NCBI GenBank assembly: GCA_016584305.1
Contig: JACEEZ010000082.1
Span: 34,276-98,275 of the forward strand
Origin: Chionoecetes opilio
Taxonomy: Eukaryota; Arthropoda; Malacostraca; Decapoda; Majidae
DNA: 64,000 nucleotides
Direction: 5' to 3'
Under the pieces are notes generated by a model, which saw only the letters and a list, made by a program, of their open reading frames with translations, did not search any database and was not told where the DNA came from. Each line of letters opens with the position of its first letter. Positions within the stretch are counted from its first letter, which is position 1. Of this stretch, positions 23,114 through 34,950 are shown one piece after another. The translations under genes were made by a program, and so were the position numbers.

Positions 23114-23601
23114 TGTTACACCCGCAGAGAAGTGTCCGTATGTCTGTGTGGTGTGGACGTGAGCAATGTCCGTCTGTCTGTGTGTATTTGTCGTGGTGTG
23201 GGTACGTAAGCAGTGTCCGTCTGTCTGTGGGTACGAGTGAGCGGCCGTGTGGGGCCGTTGGGGCTACACGAGCCTCATCTTAGGAGTTATCAGCTGGGAG
23301 TGGGGTTTAAAGGGAAAGTCGGTTTGTGGGGAACTGTTTAAAAGTGTTTGAAGGTTAAAGGTTAGAGGGATGGTTGAAGGCTAGAGAGTCTGCGGTGTCG
23401 GCCCTGGGGGGCACCAAGGTGCTGGGAGACGAGGGACGAGAGAGCACAGCGGGAGAGGCACGAGCAAGGCGGTCTTGGGAGCGCGGCAGCCGACAGTAAC
23501 GGAGGAGAAGGGATTTATTTACACCACGCGCCGCCCTTGTTGTATCTGCCGCGTCTTTAGGAGAAATTTAGTGTCTCGTATACGTGGTCTCGCATTTTGG
23601 G
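23114..23601 (+). repeat. G2 5' LTR (cut by gap)
   Basis: Matches 44090-44575. Both contain GGGGCCGTTGGGGCTACACG and the CGAGCAAGGCGGTCTTGGGA block. The right end is lost in the run of N. Confidence 0.9.
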
Positions 23602-24255
23602 NNNNNNNNNNNNNNNNNNNNNNNNNNNNNNNNNNNNNNNNNNNNNNNNNNNNNNNNNNNNNNNNNNNNNNNNNNNNNNNNNNNNNNNNNNNNNNNNNNN
23701 NNNNNNNNNNNNNNNNNNNNNNNNNNNNNNNNNNNNNNNNNNNNNNNNNNNNNNNNNNNNNNNNNNNNNNNNNNNNNNNNNNNNNNNNNNNNNNNNNNNN
23801 NNNNNNNNNNNNNNNNNNNNNNNNNNNNNNNNNNNNNNNNNNNNNNNNNNNNNNNNNNNNNNNNNNNNNNNNNNNNNNNNNNNNNNNNNNNNNNNNNNNN
23901 NNNNNNNNNNNNNNNNNNNNNNNNNNNNNNNNNNNNNNNNNNNNNNNNNNNNNNNNNNNNNNNNNNNNNNNNNNNNNNNNNNNNNNNNNNNNNNNNNNNN
24001 NNNNNNNNNNNNNNNNNNNNNNNNNNNNNNNNNNNNNNNNNNNNNNNNNNNNNNNNNNNNNNNNNNNNNNNNNNNNNNNNNNNNNNNNNNNNNNNNNNNN
24101 NNNNNNNNNNNNNNNNNNNNNNNNNNNNNNNNNNNNNNNNNNNNNNNNNNNNNNNNNNNNNNNNNNNNNNNNNNNNNNNNNNNNNNNNNNNNNNNNNNNN
24201 NNNNNNNNNNNNNNNNNNNNNNNNNNNNNNNNNNNNNNNNNNNNNNNNNNNNNNN
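23602..24255. other. Assembly gap (654 N)
   Basis: Run of N that removes the end of the G2 5' LTR, the primer binding site and the start of gag. Confidence 0.99.
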
Positions 24256-24539
24256 GAGGGGCCAGGGTAAAACTGAAGGGACGCCAAAAGGGCGCTGCAA
24301 AAAGAGACAGTTAAAAATGCACGAGCTTTCCACGAAAGATGGTCAAATTACACCGTGCCGTGGTAGAGCAGGCCGTTGGCCATCTCTGAGCCACTGGGTG
24401 GCTGTGCGTGAAGGGGGACCTCGTGAAGTGAAGCCACAGGTTTCGCGAACAGAACCTGACACACACGCGGGCTCACACGTGGTTCCCATGGCAACGGCGG
24501 GGAGGACACAGGGAGCGGCGGCATCTCTATACACACCAC
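24256..24539 (+). pseudogene. G2 leader or gag 5' part
   Basis: A plus-strand open stretch of about 100 codons after the gap (GRAGRWPSLSHWVAVREGG) ending in SLYTPP at the boundary of element L. By position it is the G2 leader or gag N-terminus. No domain was recognised. Confidence 0.4.
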
Positions 24540-24850
24540 CCCAGCTAACCATCACCGGCGGGCCTACGTAGGCTGTAGAGCGGCGAACGGCGGCCGCCGG
24601 CGGCAAATTTACCTCCGTCAGCCCTCCGAAGGGCCGCTGGTGTATTTTCAGAGGGGAAAAAATTTACTATGTTGAAAATTAATGTACAGAATTTGAAGAA
24701 TTTAATATTTCTATGTGTAAACTTTGAAACAACAGTTATTTTGATTATCTTGATGTAGTATTACATCAGTAGTGACAAGCAGCGGCAACTTGACGTCAAT
24801 CCTCCGGAGGCCCGCTGGTACCTATTTGTTAGTGGGAAATATTAATTTCA

Positions 24851-25960
24851 TCTATATTAATAAAAGCGAAAGTGTGTCTGTCTGTCTGTGTGTGTGTGTG
24901 CGTGGTATAGGTTCCGCCCCCCGTGGCGCAAACACCTCATACGGCACTTTTTTGGGAAATGGGGTTGACCAGGGAAGGTCATAAGCCCACTTATGAGATG
25001 ATCCGATCACCTTTTTTTTTTTTTTTTTAGCAGCCTATTAGCGAGAAAATTTGGGAAAAAAAAAGTGGGTTGCGAGAATTGAGGAAGCCTTGATGTAGGG
25101 GGATGGGGAATGGGTGGTGAATGGGTGGGGTGATGGGTAGTGGGTGGGGGGGTGATGGGGGAGTGAATGGGTGGGGGGTGATGGGTTGGGGGTGATGGGT
25201 GATGGGTGAGGGATAGGTGGGGGGTGATGGGTAAAAAGGGTTTAGTGAATGGGTGTGTGTGATGGGTAATGGGTGGTGAATGGGGGGGGGGTGATGGGTA
25301 ATGGGTGAGTGAATGGGTGGGGGGTGATGGGTATTGGGTGAGTGATGGGTGGTGGTGATGGTAATGGGTTTAGTGAATGGGTGGGGGGTGATGGGTATGG
25401 GTGAGTGAATAGGTGGGGGGGGTGGGTATGGGTGGTGAATGGGTGGGGGGTGGGTAATGGGTGAGTGAAAGGGTGGGGGTGTTGGGGAATGGGTGAGTGG
25501 GGGGGGGGGGTGTGGGTATGGGTGAGTGAAGGGGTGGGGGGTGATGGGTAAAGGGTGGTGATGGTGGGGGGGGATGGGGTAATGGGTGGTGTGGGTGGGG
25601 GTGATGGGTATGGGTGGTGTGGGTGGGGGGGGATGGGTTGGGTGGTGATTGGGTGGGGGGATGGTTAAAGGGTGAGTGATGGGGGGGGGTGATGGGTATG
25701 GGGAGTGATAGGTGGGGGTGATGGGGGAAAGGGTGAGTGAATGGGGGGGGGGTGATGGGTAATGGGTGAGTGAATGGGTGGGGGGGAATATGTACATTTT
25801 TTACATCCATGATTTCAGGAAAGTTAGAAGGGGCTATCTGGAGAGTCCCTGTTTGGTGGGCCGAAGGCCCACCAAACACAGGTGGTGGGCCGAAGGCCCA
25901 CCAATAGCCCTCCGCAGGAGCTAGCCAAAAAGTCCGCCCGGAGGGCGGCTTTGCGGCTAG
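24851..25960 (+). mobile_element. Non-autonomous Helitron
   Basis: The 5' end is TCTATATTAATAAAAGCGAA right after an A, and the 3' end is a GC-rich hairpin (GTCCGCCCGGAGGGCGG) followed by CTAG right before a T. This is the Helitron hallmark: 5' TC, 3' hairpin plus CTAG, A/T target, no duplication. The interior has a ~700 base G-rich minisatellite and two short palindromes (GGTGGGCCGAAGGCCCACC at about 25856 and 25883). No Rep/helicase coding is present. It sits inside element L. Confidence 0.85.
25087..25795 (+). repeat. G-rich minisatellite in the Helitron
   Basis: Irregular array of GGGTGATGGGTAATGGGTGA and GTGAATGGGTGGGG units, about 25-35 bases per unit. The plus strand is almost free of C. 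The long His/Pro-rich frame on the minus strand is a by-product. Confidence 0.9.
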
Positions 25961-26867
25961 TATTATATAATATTAACACAGTAATATACATAGTATCTCA
26001 ATATCGGTACCATCACTATTATTAGGCCTGTTCAAGCTATTAAAAATTGTTATAAAAGTTTTTATGATAGTTTATAGAAATTATCATACATCAGTTTATT
26101 TCAAATATTTCCAGCTTAATCAGGAACACCCAGAGGTACATAGAAATAAAGATGAGATACGTACATAGGAAGGAGTTTACATGGAAAAAGGTTATCAGTT
26201 AGTCTATGTGTGTATCATGTAGAAATAACATTTGATTAATCGCGGCAAAGATTATTACGGGATAACACAAGGTCATATTTTCCCTTATTTCAATAACTTC
26301 TAACATATTATCAACACATATCAATACTCAACGGTACACCTAATAAGGAATATGTAGATGATGGATAATATCATGATTTAGAATAGAATATTATTTGAAC
26401 TCATTTCCCTCTTGCATTCATTGCCTCTTCCCTCTCATTGCATTTATAACCAATGCACTAAACTGCCAGACGTACGATACCATTACAAAGGGTTAAAAAC
26501 CCACAAAAGGACTAAATTGTCACCCTTAACCAGTCGATAACATAATGACAACTTAGTTATAACATGTTTTCGCTCCTTCATTATATCGAAATACTGAATA
26601 ATATAAATAATTGCAGTACGACACGTTTTTTTTAGGAATTCCTCGGCAGCGTTGTCAGTGAGTGAAAAAATCAGTTAGTGAGAAAACGCACAAGTGGGTG
26701 GACGTTGTTATGTTGTTCGTCGCAACCAATATCCTTCTCCATGGCTGTTCAGTGTTCCACGTACACCAGCATGTAAACCCAATAATGAAAATGTTTTTGT
26801 ACTTATATGAAATAAACAATGTCCGTAGCAATTTTGATCTCCTTTTCATCGTATTACTGGATAACGA

Positions 26868-27033
26868 CAGGAATATTTATGGTTATACTTTCTAACTATA
26901 TTGCAGATATAGTAAGGTTTTAATAAGTGTTGAACAGCCCATTAGTGTATTAATCGGCTAATGGGTTGTGCAACACCCCTTAAAACATTACTATATCTGC
27001 AATATACTTAGAAAGTATAACCATAAATATTCC
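26868..27033. repeat. Palindrome in element L
   Basis: Two ~74 base arms, about 90% complementary, around a short loop near 26947. Each arm runs from AATATTTATGGTTATACTTT to CCCATTAG. A related arm occurs at 30245-30330 in element R. Confidence 0.85.
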
Positions 27034-27211
27034 TCAATCAGTTAATATAACAGCGGCAAATGGTCATATGCCCTACGGCGGGCCGCTGAGAGCGGCCCGC
27101 CGGTGAACCTCTGAGCAAATTCCCAGCGGCCCTACGTCGTACACTTCCGTCGGGCCGCCGGTAAGACATACGGAGTGCCTCCGGAGGCCCTCCGTCTTTG
27201 TGTTTGCTGGG

Positions 27212-28200
27212 ACCGCTCTCGCAAACCCGACTCGCTCCACCTGCCTTTCTTCAACCGCTATACTACGCCCCCCGAATTCTCCTCCAAAAGCGTGCACTCG
27301 CCTGTAGGAGCCACAGGGTGGAGGAAACCATCGGATTTGATGGAAAAGAGTCGTGGGAGGCATACTTGACTCAGTTTGAGTTAGTAGCGGATGCACAAGG
27401 TTGGGGCGTGGCTGAGCGCGCACTGCAACTTGTTGCCAGCCTCCGGGGAGCGGCGTTGGAAGTCCTTGGGCACCTAACATCAGCCCAACGCATGGATTAC
27501 CACCGTGTGGTAGAGGCTCTGAAGAGGAGATTTGGCCATCAGCAGCAGGCCGACGTGTGCCGTGCTCGCCTTAAAGGCAGAGTGCGGGCTAAGGGCGAGC
27601 CTTTACCTCGGGTGGCGCAGGACATCGAGACGATCGTCCGCCGTGCCTATCCTGTCGCTTGTGAGGACATGGTGGAAGAGTTGACGATGGACCACTTTGT
27701 CGATGCGCTGCAGAATAGAGAATTACAGCTTTACATCAAGCAGGCCCACCCGAAGGACGTAAAGGAAGCGCTGGCGAGGACCCTAGAGTTGGAGGCATTC
27801 ATGCGCACCTCTGTGTGCGGTGTGAGCACTAGCACCGGCGAGACCCTTCCCCACCCACGAATTCAAGGCCAGGCGTGTTCAGGCGCCCAGCCCGCCCAGG
27901 AGGAAGCCACCGACTTATGGACGCTCGAGTCCCGGCGGGACCCGAGGCCCCTGCTGGGGATGTGGCCAAAAGGGGCATTGGCTGTACCAGTGTACGAGGG
28001 GACGAAGGTCACGTTCCCTCGAGAGACCGGCACCAAACGCTTTCCAGCCCTGTTGCAAAAGTTGCGGGGAATATGGTCACTTCTCCATCGCCTGTCCCTG
28101 GCCGAAGGACGTCGAGCAGGCAGGAAACGAGGGGCCGCTGGCAGGAGGGGCCGCAAGCCAGCCGGTGTCCCGAAGGCCCCTTGCGATTTAAGTTGCCGTC
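27212..28200 (+). pseudogene. G2 gag with two zinc knuckles
   Basis: After element L the frame has a capsid-type region (FDGKESWEAYLTQFELVAD, then WGVAERALQLVASLRG and VEALKRRFGHQQQADVC), the typical gag of this Gypsy group. Two C-X2-C-X4-H-X4-C knuckles are at 27952-27993 (CWGCGQKGHWLYQC) and 28054-28095 (CKSCGEYGHFSIAC), but in a different frame from the capsid part. At least two frame changes therefore lie between 27800 and 28200. Gag would package the element RNA. Confidence 0.85.
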
Positions 28201-29506
28201 GTGCCTCAGCCGCGGCAGTTCGGGTGCAAGGAACTGTCGATGGGCAACCCTGCCAGTTGACTATACAGGCGCAGAGAGGACCTTCGTGCGTCAGGAACTT
28301 GTGGAAGGACGTTACCTGCCTGAAGCCACCCAGCGACTATGTGGCGTGACGGGGCACTGTACATCTCTGAAAGGGCCAGTGAGCGTGGAAATCAGCGTAG
28401 GGAGCAGTGAAGTGACGCTGCCTGTTTACGTCACCACGATGGAGGACTCTTGTCTCCTCGGCCTGGACTACCTGACGCAGGCAAGGGCGTGTGTCGATCT
28501 GGGGAAGAAGCTGTTAAGGGTAGGCGAGGAAGAGCTGCCCTTGTTCCCAGGTGACGCCCCTGCAGAGGTAGTGGCCGTGGAGAGAGTGCGTCTGGCCCCG
28601 AAACCCGAGACAAAAGTGCCCTGTTGGCTGAGTCGCAGGATGAAGGTTTCAGCTGGTATGGTAGAGTCAACAGAGCGCCTGAGGCCGGTTGAGGACGTGA
28701 TACAGGAGGAGGAGCGGCAGAAGAGCGAGACAGCAGCCATAGAGGGCTCCCTGCCTGTGCACTTAACCAGTCTGGCAGCAAGGAGCGGCTCTCATCTCAC
28801 CCCGGAGCAACGTGTGAGGATGGAGGACACCCTACGAGAGTTCGCCGAGGTCTTCAGTGAGGGTGATACAGACCTGGGCCGCGCGGGGCTCGTAAAGCAC
28901 CATGTCAAGACTGGCAACGCCCCTCCGATCAAGCACGCCCCCCGAAGAATTGGACCTGCAAAGCGTGAGGGAATGCAGCGGGTCGTGGCGGAATTGCAGG
29001 CGCAAGGGGTAGTAGAGAGATCTGACAGCCCGTGGTCATCAGCTGTGGTGCTGGTGACGAAGAAGGACGGCTCACGCCGCTTCTGTGTGGATTATCGGGC
29101 GCTTAATGATCTCACAGTTAAAGACTCTTACCCCTTGCCGCGTATCGACGACACACTCGATGCGCTCGCCGATGCGCGCTGGTTCTCCACGCTCGATCTC
29201 AAGTCTGGTTACCATCAGGTGGAAATGGCAAAGGAGGACAAGGCCAAAACTGCTTTCTCCTTCAGGCAAGGCCTCTGGCAGTTCACGGTGATACCGTTCG
29301 GGCTGTGCAACGCCCCTAGCTGTTTCGAGCGCCTCATGGAGAGGGTGCTGGAAGGGATGCACTGGAAAACGGCGCTCGTGTATATCGATGACGTCATCGT
29401 GTTTGGAGTCACGTTCGAGGAGGAGCTGGAGCGGCTGAGAGAGGTGCTACGACGGCTGAGGGCTGCCAACCTTAAGCTCAGCCCTAAAAAGTGCCTCCTC
29501 TTCTAG
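28200..29506 (+). pseudogene. G2 protease and reverse transcriptase
   Basis: One open frame covers most of the protease and all of the reverse transcriptase core. The protease has DYTGAERTFVRQELV, where the expected D-T-G has an extra residue, and later DSCLLGLDYL. The reverse transcriptase has VVLVTKKDGSRRFCVDYRAL, the first catalytic Asp in STLDLKSGYHQVEM, IPFGLCNAPSCFERLM, the YIDD box and LKLSPKKC. A TAG at 29504-29506 ends the frame before the connection domain, which resumes in another frame. The RT core looks well preserved. Confidence 0.9.
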
Positions 29507-30082
29507 CCAGAGTTCCACTTAAGTTCCTGGGGCATGTCATTGGACACGACGGTGTAAGGACGGACCCGCAGAAGGTGGCAGCGGTGCGGGAGTGGCCTGT
29601 CCCTACCAGTGTGGCGGCGGTACGCAGCTTTCTGGGCCTGTGCACTTACTACCGTCGTTTCGTGCAGGAGTTTGCCCAGGTTGCCTCTCCTCTCCACCAC
29701 CTTACGAGAAAGGGGGCACGTTTTGAGTGGAACGGGCAGTGTCAGGAGGCCTTCGACTGCCTGAAGAAGGCGTTGGTGGGGGCCCCGGTGTTGCCTTATC
29801 CTGACCCCGCCAGCCCCTACTTGCTGGACACGGACGCTAGTGCTGACGGGTTGGGCGCTGTTCTCTCTCAACTAAAGGGCGGGAAGCACGTAGAAGACAG
29901 GAAGCACGATTCCGGAGCACGTAGGTGCGTATTACAGTACAAAGCTCTCCAGGCCCGAGAGAAATTATTGTGTTACAGAAAAGAACTGTTGCTGGGGTAA
30001 AGACCCCTGACACTTTCACTCGTACCTTTAGGGCGCCAGGTCCACCGTCAGGAACGGATAAACGCGCCCCTGCGGTGGTTTC
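29507..30082 (+). pseudogene. G2 connection domain and RNase H, proximal part
   Basis: In the next frame come FLGHVIGHDGVRTDPQK, SFLGLCTYYRRFVQEFA and the RNase H start LLDTDASADGLGAVLSQ. The frame breaks again near 29890, and readable RNase H residues continue to the element R boundary at 30082. After element R the same domain continues at 37830. Confidence 0.85.
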
Positions 30083-30370
30083 CCCAGCAAACACAAGACG
30101 GAGGGCCTTCCCGGGCCCCTCCGTATGTCTTAACGGCGGCCAGGGAAAGTGTAGCGACGTAGGGCGCTGGGATTTTCTCAGAGCTCACCGGCGGGCGCTC
30201 CCACCGGCCCGCCGTAGGGCTTTTACCAATTTGGCCGCTGTTGTATTAACCGATTGAGGAATATTTACGGTTAACTTCTAAGCATTGCAGATCATTAATG
30301 TTTTTAGAGGTGTTGCACCAGACCATTACCCGCTAAGCTGAGTGGCCGTAACCGGGGCATCCCGAAAGGC

Positions 30371-30557
30371 GAGCGACAACCTTCGTTGACTGAAGAAGGG
30401 TACCATAAAAAAGGGATTTTTTGGGAAACGAAGAGCACGCCGACGGCCCGTCAAAGACACGAAGGTGCCCGGTCTTTGTGCCGACCTACTTCGCTGCTCT
30501 TGGGTTCCGAAAATATCCCTTTTATGGTACCCTTCCTGTCAACAAAGGTCGTCGCTC
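30371..30557. repeat. Foldback MITE inside the element R palindrome
   Basis: Arms of ~65 bases (30371-30440 and 30490-30557) are reverse complements, sharing GAGCGAC ends and AAGGGTACCATAAAA. It lies where the loop of the palindrome seen in element L would be. Confidence 0.75.
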
Positions 30558-31067
30558 AACCTTCATCATGACTCCGTAGGGCCGAGGCGGTTCAACCCCT
30601 AAAACATTACAAAAAATATGCAATATGCCTAGTAAGCCAAATATTTTTGTCTTTATCCCGTATAATGATGAAGAAAACCCCAATCCTTTGGACTTCGTTT
30701 ATTTTTATTAACACAAAAAAATTTCCGTATTGTGATTTACGATGGTGGAACAGCCATGAAGACGAGATAAATGAAGTTGAAGATTTTTAATAGGCCATTT
30801 CAACATTTAAATTTCATTTCCCAAGCCTACAAAACTACAAAATTTGAACTATAAAATAAAAAGATATTTTTGGTCAAACCTTTTCAAACACCTCGAATTT
30901 TAAGCAGGATTTCCTTCCTATTTTTACTTCCTGTACCTATCCTTTCCACCTTCTATACATCTGCTAGTCATACCCAAAAATCCTGTCTCTATAATTTTCA
31001 TACGCCTTTTTCCCCTTTTAACATAGGGCGATTGCCTGGGGTTTTGCCCTCCACTGTAAATAAATAA
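30558..31067. other. No recognised feature
   Basis: AT-rich. The first ~70 bases complete the second arm of the interrupted palindrome (AACCCCTAAAACATTA near 30595); nothing else was recognised. Confidence 0.4.
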
Positions 31068-31184
31068 ATATATAATATATATATATATTGTATATATTAT
31101 ATATATATATTATATATATATATTATATAATATATAATATATATATTATATTTATATAAAATAGATTATATATATTATAGTATA

Positions 31185-31223
<39 letters not shown>

Positions 31224-31290
31224 TTATATATAAAATTACTGCAAATTTATTATACTATATTATACTATAATATATTATACTATAAATTTA
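31068..31290. repeat. TA microsatellite
   Basis: Long interrupted TA/TATAT run. Confidence 0.95.
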
Positions 31291-31866
31291 CTGCAAAAAA
31301 ACTTAGGACAAAAAAGTCTTCAGATTTTTTGCCCTTCTCAGTGATGTTGTTAAAATTTTTCTCGGGTTTGTCGTTATCTGACACTCACTGGGCGGGGGGG
31401 TTAGTCCTCACAGTGCTCCACATCGCTCAGGCTGCACTAAGATATGTATAAAGGGAGAGGCTTGCCATCTTTGCTCCTTGCGCCAAAATTTTCCCCCATC
31501 ACCCCACCTTCCTCTACCCCCTCCCCCCCAGATCTACAGATGCATTTTGCCTGACAAATCAATCCATTGTTAAGAAGACACATATAGTCCTTTTGTACAG
31601 TGGGGCAAGTCCATGAGCCGATAGCATGGGAGACGGGAACCTGCAAAATGCTGTCTCATCTGGTGCATGCAGGCTCAAAATGATGAGTTGGTAACTAGTT
31701 TGTGGAAAAAAGAGTTAAAAACGACCTCTGAAAATGTCAACTTGCTTGCTTGGTCTTCTTTGTGTTCCATGGTCTTCTTGACATTTTCCAGGTCGTTCTA
31801 ACTTTTTTTCCACCAGACTAGGGGTGGAGTTTGAGATGGTGTGAGACATGAATTGAGAGAAGGGAG
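31291..31866. other. No recognised feature
   Basis: Mixed-composition spacer. GAGATGGTGTGAGACAT at about 31832 is repeated in inverted form at about 31945, flanking the A run. Confidence 0.4.

Positions 31867-31904
<38 letters not shown>
31867..31904 (+). repeat. Poly-A run (38 bases)
   Basis: Uninterrupted A homopolymer flanked by a short inverted repeat. Confidence 0.95.
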
Positions 31905-31908
<4 letters not shown>

Positions 31909-33400
31909 CTTTCGCAGGTTTATCCCTCCTCCTTCTCCTCTTAAATGTCTCACACCATCTCACCCCCACCACCACAGCTTCACTATAACACCCTCTTCCT
32001 CTTTTCCCCCACCACCCCCCTCCCTCCCAGGGCATCCACACAGCCCAAACTCCCTCCACACTGCATCAAAACGGAACAAGGAAGCTACAGAACGTGTCTC
32101 TAGTTTCCTTGCATGGGAGTGAAGCGTAAGTATACTACACCCCAGTTCCTGATGTAAACAGTTTTTTTTGTCGGGCCTGCCTCTTATTTTCTATCGGTGT
32201 CCTGCCTGAAAATCCGTGAAAATGTACTAGTTTTGACAGCATATTTGTTGTCTTTAAAACATTTCTGTGGGTTTGTATTGTATTTTGAATTTAAAATCCT
32301 TGTATTATTTCATTCTTTATTTTTTTGGGTTTTCATGTCTGGCTCATATAAAACAGGAAATGAGACACTTTAAATTCAGGTCAGTTAGGCATCAAGTGAG
32401 TGGGCCAGCAACGGGTTTAAAACCTCCTGCCGCCCGGGGGCAGGGTCGATCGCACCGCGCACCACAGGACACCCTTAGCGAGGTATATTCTTGTAGCGTC
32501 TTTGGCGTTTTTGCCCCGCGAGGTATGCCTCCAATGATTGATGTGATCAGCTTAAGTGTTGTCTCCTGAGCCAACCCAGCCTGAGGAGTGTTTGCTCAGA
32601 TGCTCCACGGCATGTTGTGCCTCTTCTGCTCTATCTGGCATCTGCTCCCTTGCCCGCCCCTCCTTCGCCTGTCATGGTTTTTAGCTGAAGTCGGCGCATA
32701 CACCGAAGCCGCCGCTGCTGAAGATGTTCAGAACCCAATTCTACAATATATAGTATGACTTCTACACTGATCATATTGAAAGCGACACCACAAATATTTT
32801 TTAAGTACATGTAATTGACATAGGGTACTGTATGACACAGACATGTGGCAACAGCCACATGTCTGTGAATGAGGACAGATAATGGAGTATATACTGTAGT
32901 ACATATTTAGGGGCAAATCTTTTTAATCCAGACAAATTATTACTCCCAAAGGGTCAGGAAACCCAAATAATGGCTATGGTTAATGGTTAATATAATGGGG
33001 GACCCCTCATATTGTCAGTCAAAAATGCATCCCAGTCACAATTCATAAAAGTAAGGCGAGATACTGCTTGTAAACTTTTCTGGTATATGGTGATGTAACT
33101 AAATTCACCAAAATGCATTCGTTTATCATTACATGTTAGTATAGGATTACATTCATTAACTGAAAATTTTTGTTAAAACCCATCTCTGTCAGTAATAGGT
33201 GGCATTTCCTTAGAAGAGTCACAAAGGAGAAATTTGTGCAGAGGTTAGTAACACAGGTTCCAATGGAGTTGGCCCACACACTATAGGCACAGAAGGAAAG
33301 GTAGGATTGGGCAAGCATTAGTGCTTACCCCATACATCATAGAAGCAAATTTTATCACCTTGGTGGAAAGGTTGGGTTAGCATTAGTGAAAACAACTCTT
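31905..33400. other. No recognised feature
   Basis: AT-rich sequence within element R. Short frames on both strands show no domain. Confidence 0.35.
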
Positions 33401-33508
33401 CAACTTACTCTTCTAAAAACTCTTATTCTCTTTCTCTCTAAATTTCCATTTTTTACACCCCTCTTCCAAACCTGAGAAAAAAAGAAAACAATCCCGTATT
33501 ACAGTTTC

Positions 33509-34945
33509 TCAAAGTGAAGGCCATGCTGTTGGGAGTAGGTTTACAAGTGCATCATGATGTGTACTTTCTTTAGTCACTTGTTCACTTAAAGCACTCCACA
33601 TTACATATGAACATTCAATAAAAAAATTATTTAGAAAGTGAGTTGGGACATGGGGCAGGAAGTCCACAATGTAGACAGGTGTGCTGCAGGGGCTAAAGGG
33701 GGAAGAAAGGAAGACATGCTTAGCAATGATCCCAGCAATGACAGAAACAAGCTCCGAAGGGATTCCTGGAAGGAATGTACAAGAAAATAAAACATTCACA
33801 TGTAGAGGCATTGTTGGCGTTATAGGTAGTTGGGATGTGTCTGATTGAAAAAGATACCTAAATTGCCTTTTTGCACCCTGGTAACTGAATGTTGCTCATG
33901 ATAGATAAATACATGATATGTAAGCTCTATATTAATTCGACACACAAGTCCTACCTACCTATAACGATAACCATAGCTGTGCAAGCAAAGGTATCACTGC
34001 ATCTGGTATATACATGAACTAGGAGGTGCTCGAAAAGTCTGAGGGCAACAATTTTTTCTTAAATCCAATAGCTGTTGCTGCCTTCATCTGCATTGAGAAC
34101 ACCACCATGAGTTCGGGGAGAGAGAGAGCGAGAGCGAGAGAGAGAGAGAATTATAAAAACATGTAAAATTATGATGGCAAATAAAATTGCCATTACATTT
34201 TTATAACTTTTAGAGCCTACACTTCCCAAAAACACTTGTACAATTAAAATATTATAAAAAACCATCAAAGGAATACATATCCATCATTATTATCTTATCT
34301 CACAATACATACCATTTCCTGCATTCTGAAGGCGATGTTCGCCCACACCACCTTGTACTTTCATCCCTACTGGTCAAGCGTTGGTAATTTTGACAACCAT
34401 GCCCCCAGCGCCTCAGTTCTGGGGACGTTCCACATACCGAAGTCACGACTCCCCCATGTGTGATGGATCTGCGAGAAGCATTCCAATGTGTTATGTCTCA
34501 TAGAAGTGATCAGTAATTTTTTTTTTAAAGTAAACATAATTCCCTGGCCCGAGCAAAAATAAACGTAATCATCCACTTTAAGCAAAAAAAATTTCTCACG
34601 CGTTACTCAGGTTAGGTTAGTTTACTGCTCTATTGAGGAAAAGAACGTGCTGACTGATTGAGGGTTAAAAAAATCTTCGTGATAAAAAACATAAAATAAC
34701 AGTCACATAACGGGTGATATTTTCCGCAATAAGGAAGGGTTTCCCTAAAACCAATCTTTACCCTAATTTTATTATTGAAAAGCCAAATAAACCCATTGGT
34801 TTGCAAAACATAATTCAGTAAAGCTAATTTAATGTACCTTGAATAAATGTCCATGCATACAACCATCAGCACTCTGCAGTGTAAACAAGCACCATGCTGC
34901 ATTCTGGTCTGTGGCAATGGTAGATGCTTTATAAAAAAGAGAATG
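33509..34945 (-). other. Possible exon remnants of a captured gene
   Basis: Minus-strand pieces with splice-like borders: about 34942-34844 (DQNAAWCLFTLQS, donor AAG|GTACAT), about 34471-34441 (IHHTWGSRDF, acceptor TTCTCGCAG, donor G|GTATGT), about 34369-34311 and about 33766 on (GIPSELVSVIAGIIAKH, acceptor CATTCCTTCCAG). The phases agree from piece to piece. The order AAW, I-x-x-x-W, V-I-x-x-I-A-K-H vaguely recalls the condensin II D3 subunit, but I cannot confirm it. If real, it is a host gene or a fragment carried inside element R. Confidence 0.25.
34113..34151 (+). repeat. GA microsatellite
   Basis: GAGAGAGCGAGAGCGAGAGA-type run. Confidence 0.9.
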
Positions 34946-34950
34946 AACAA

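Larger units (their letters stand above)
24540..27211. mobile_element. Element L: TIR element inserted in G2 gag
   Basis: The left end is CCCAGCTAACC followed by a GC-rich CACCGGCGGGCCTACGT. The right end is GTGTTTGCTGGG preceded by GGAGGCCCTCCGTC. The same two termini, swapped in orientation, bound element R at 30083-37829. Outer ends therefore pair as CCCAGC...GCTGGG. The interior holds a Helitron and a ~160 bp palindrome but no coding frame. No target duplication is evident. Confidence 0.7.

Noticed and set aside
23475..24571. Long open frames across the N run
   Set aside because: They exist only because N codons contain no stops.
25087..25795. CRISPR-like array
   Set aside because: Units are irregular, with no unique spacers, and the genome is eukaryotic.
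25027..25879. His/Pro-rich 256- and 169-residue minus-strand frames
   Set aside because: They are translations of the G-rich minisatellite; composition is fully explained by the repeat.
27863..29871. Minus-strand frames over G2 gag and pol
   Set aside because: Shadows; plus-strand frames contain the zinc knuckles, YIDD box and RNase H motifs.
31715..32122. Frames with long Lys or Phe runs
   Set aside because: Produced by the 38-base A homopolymer.
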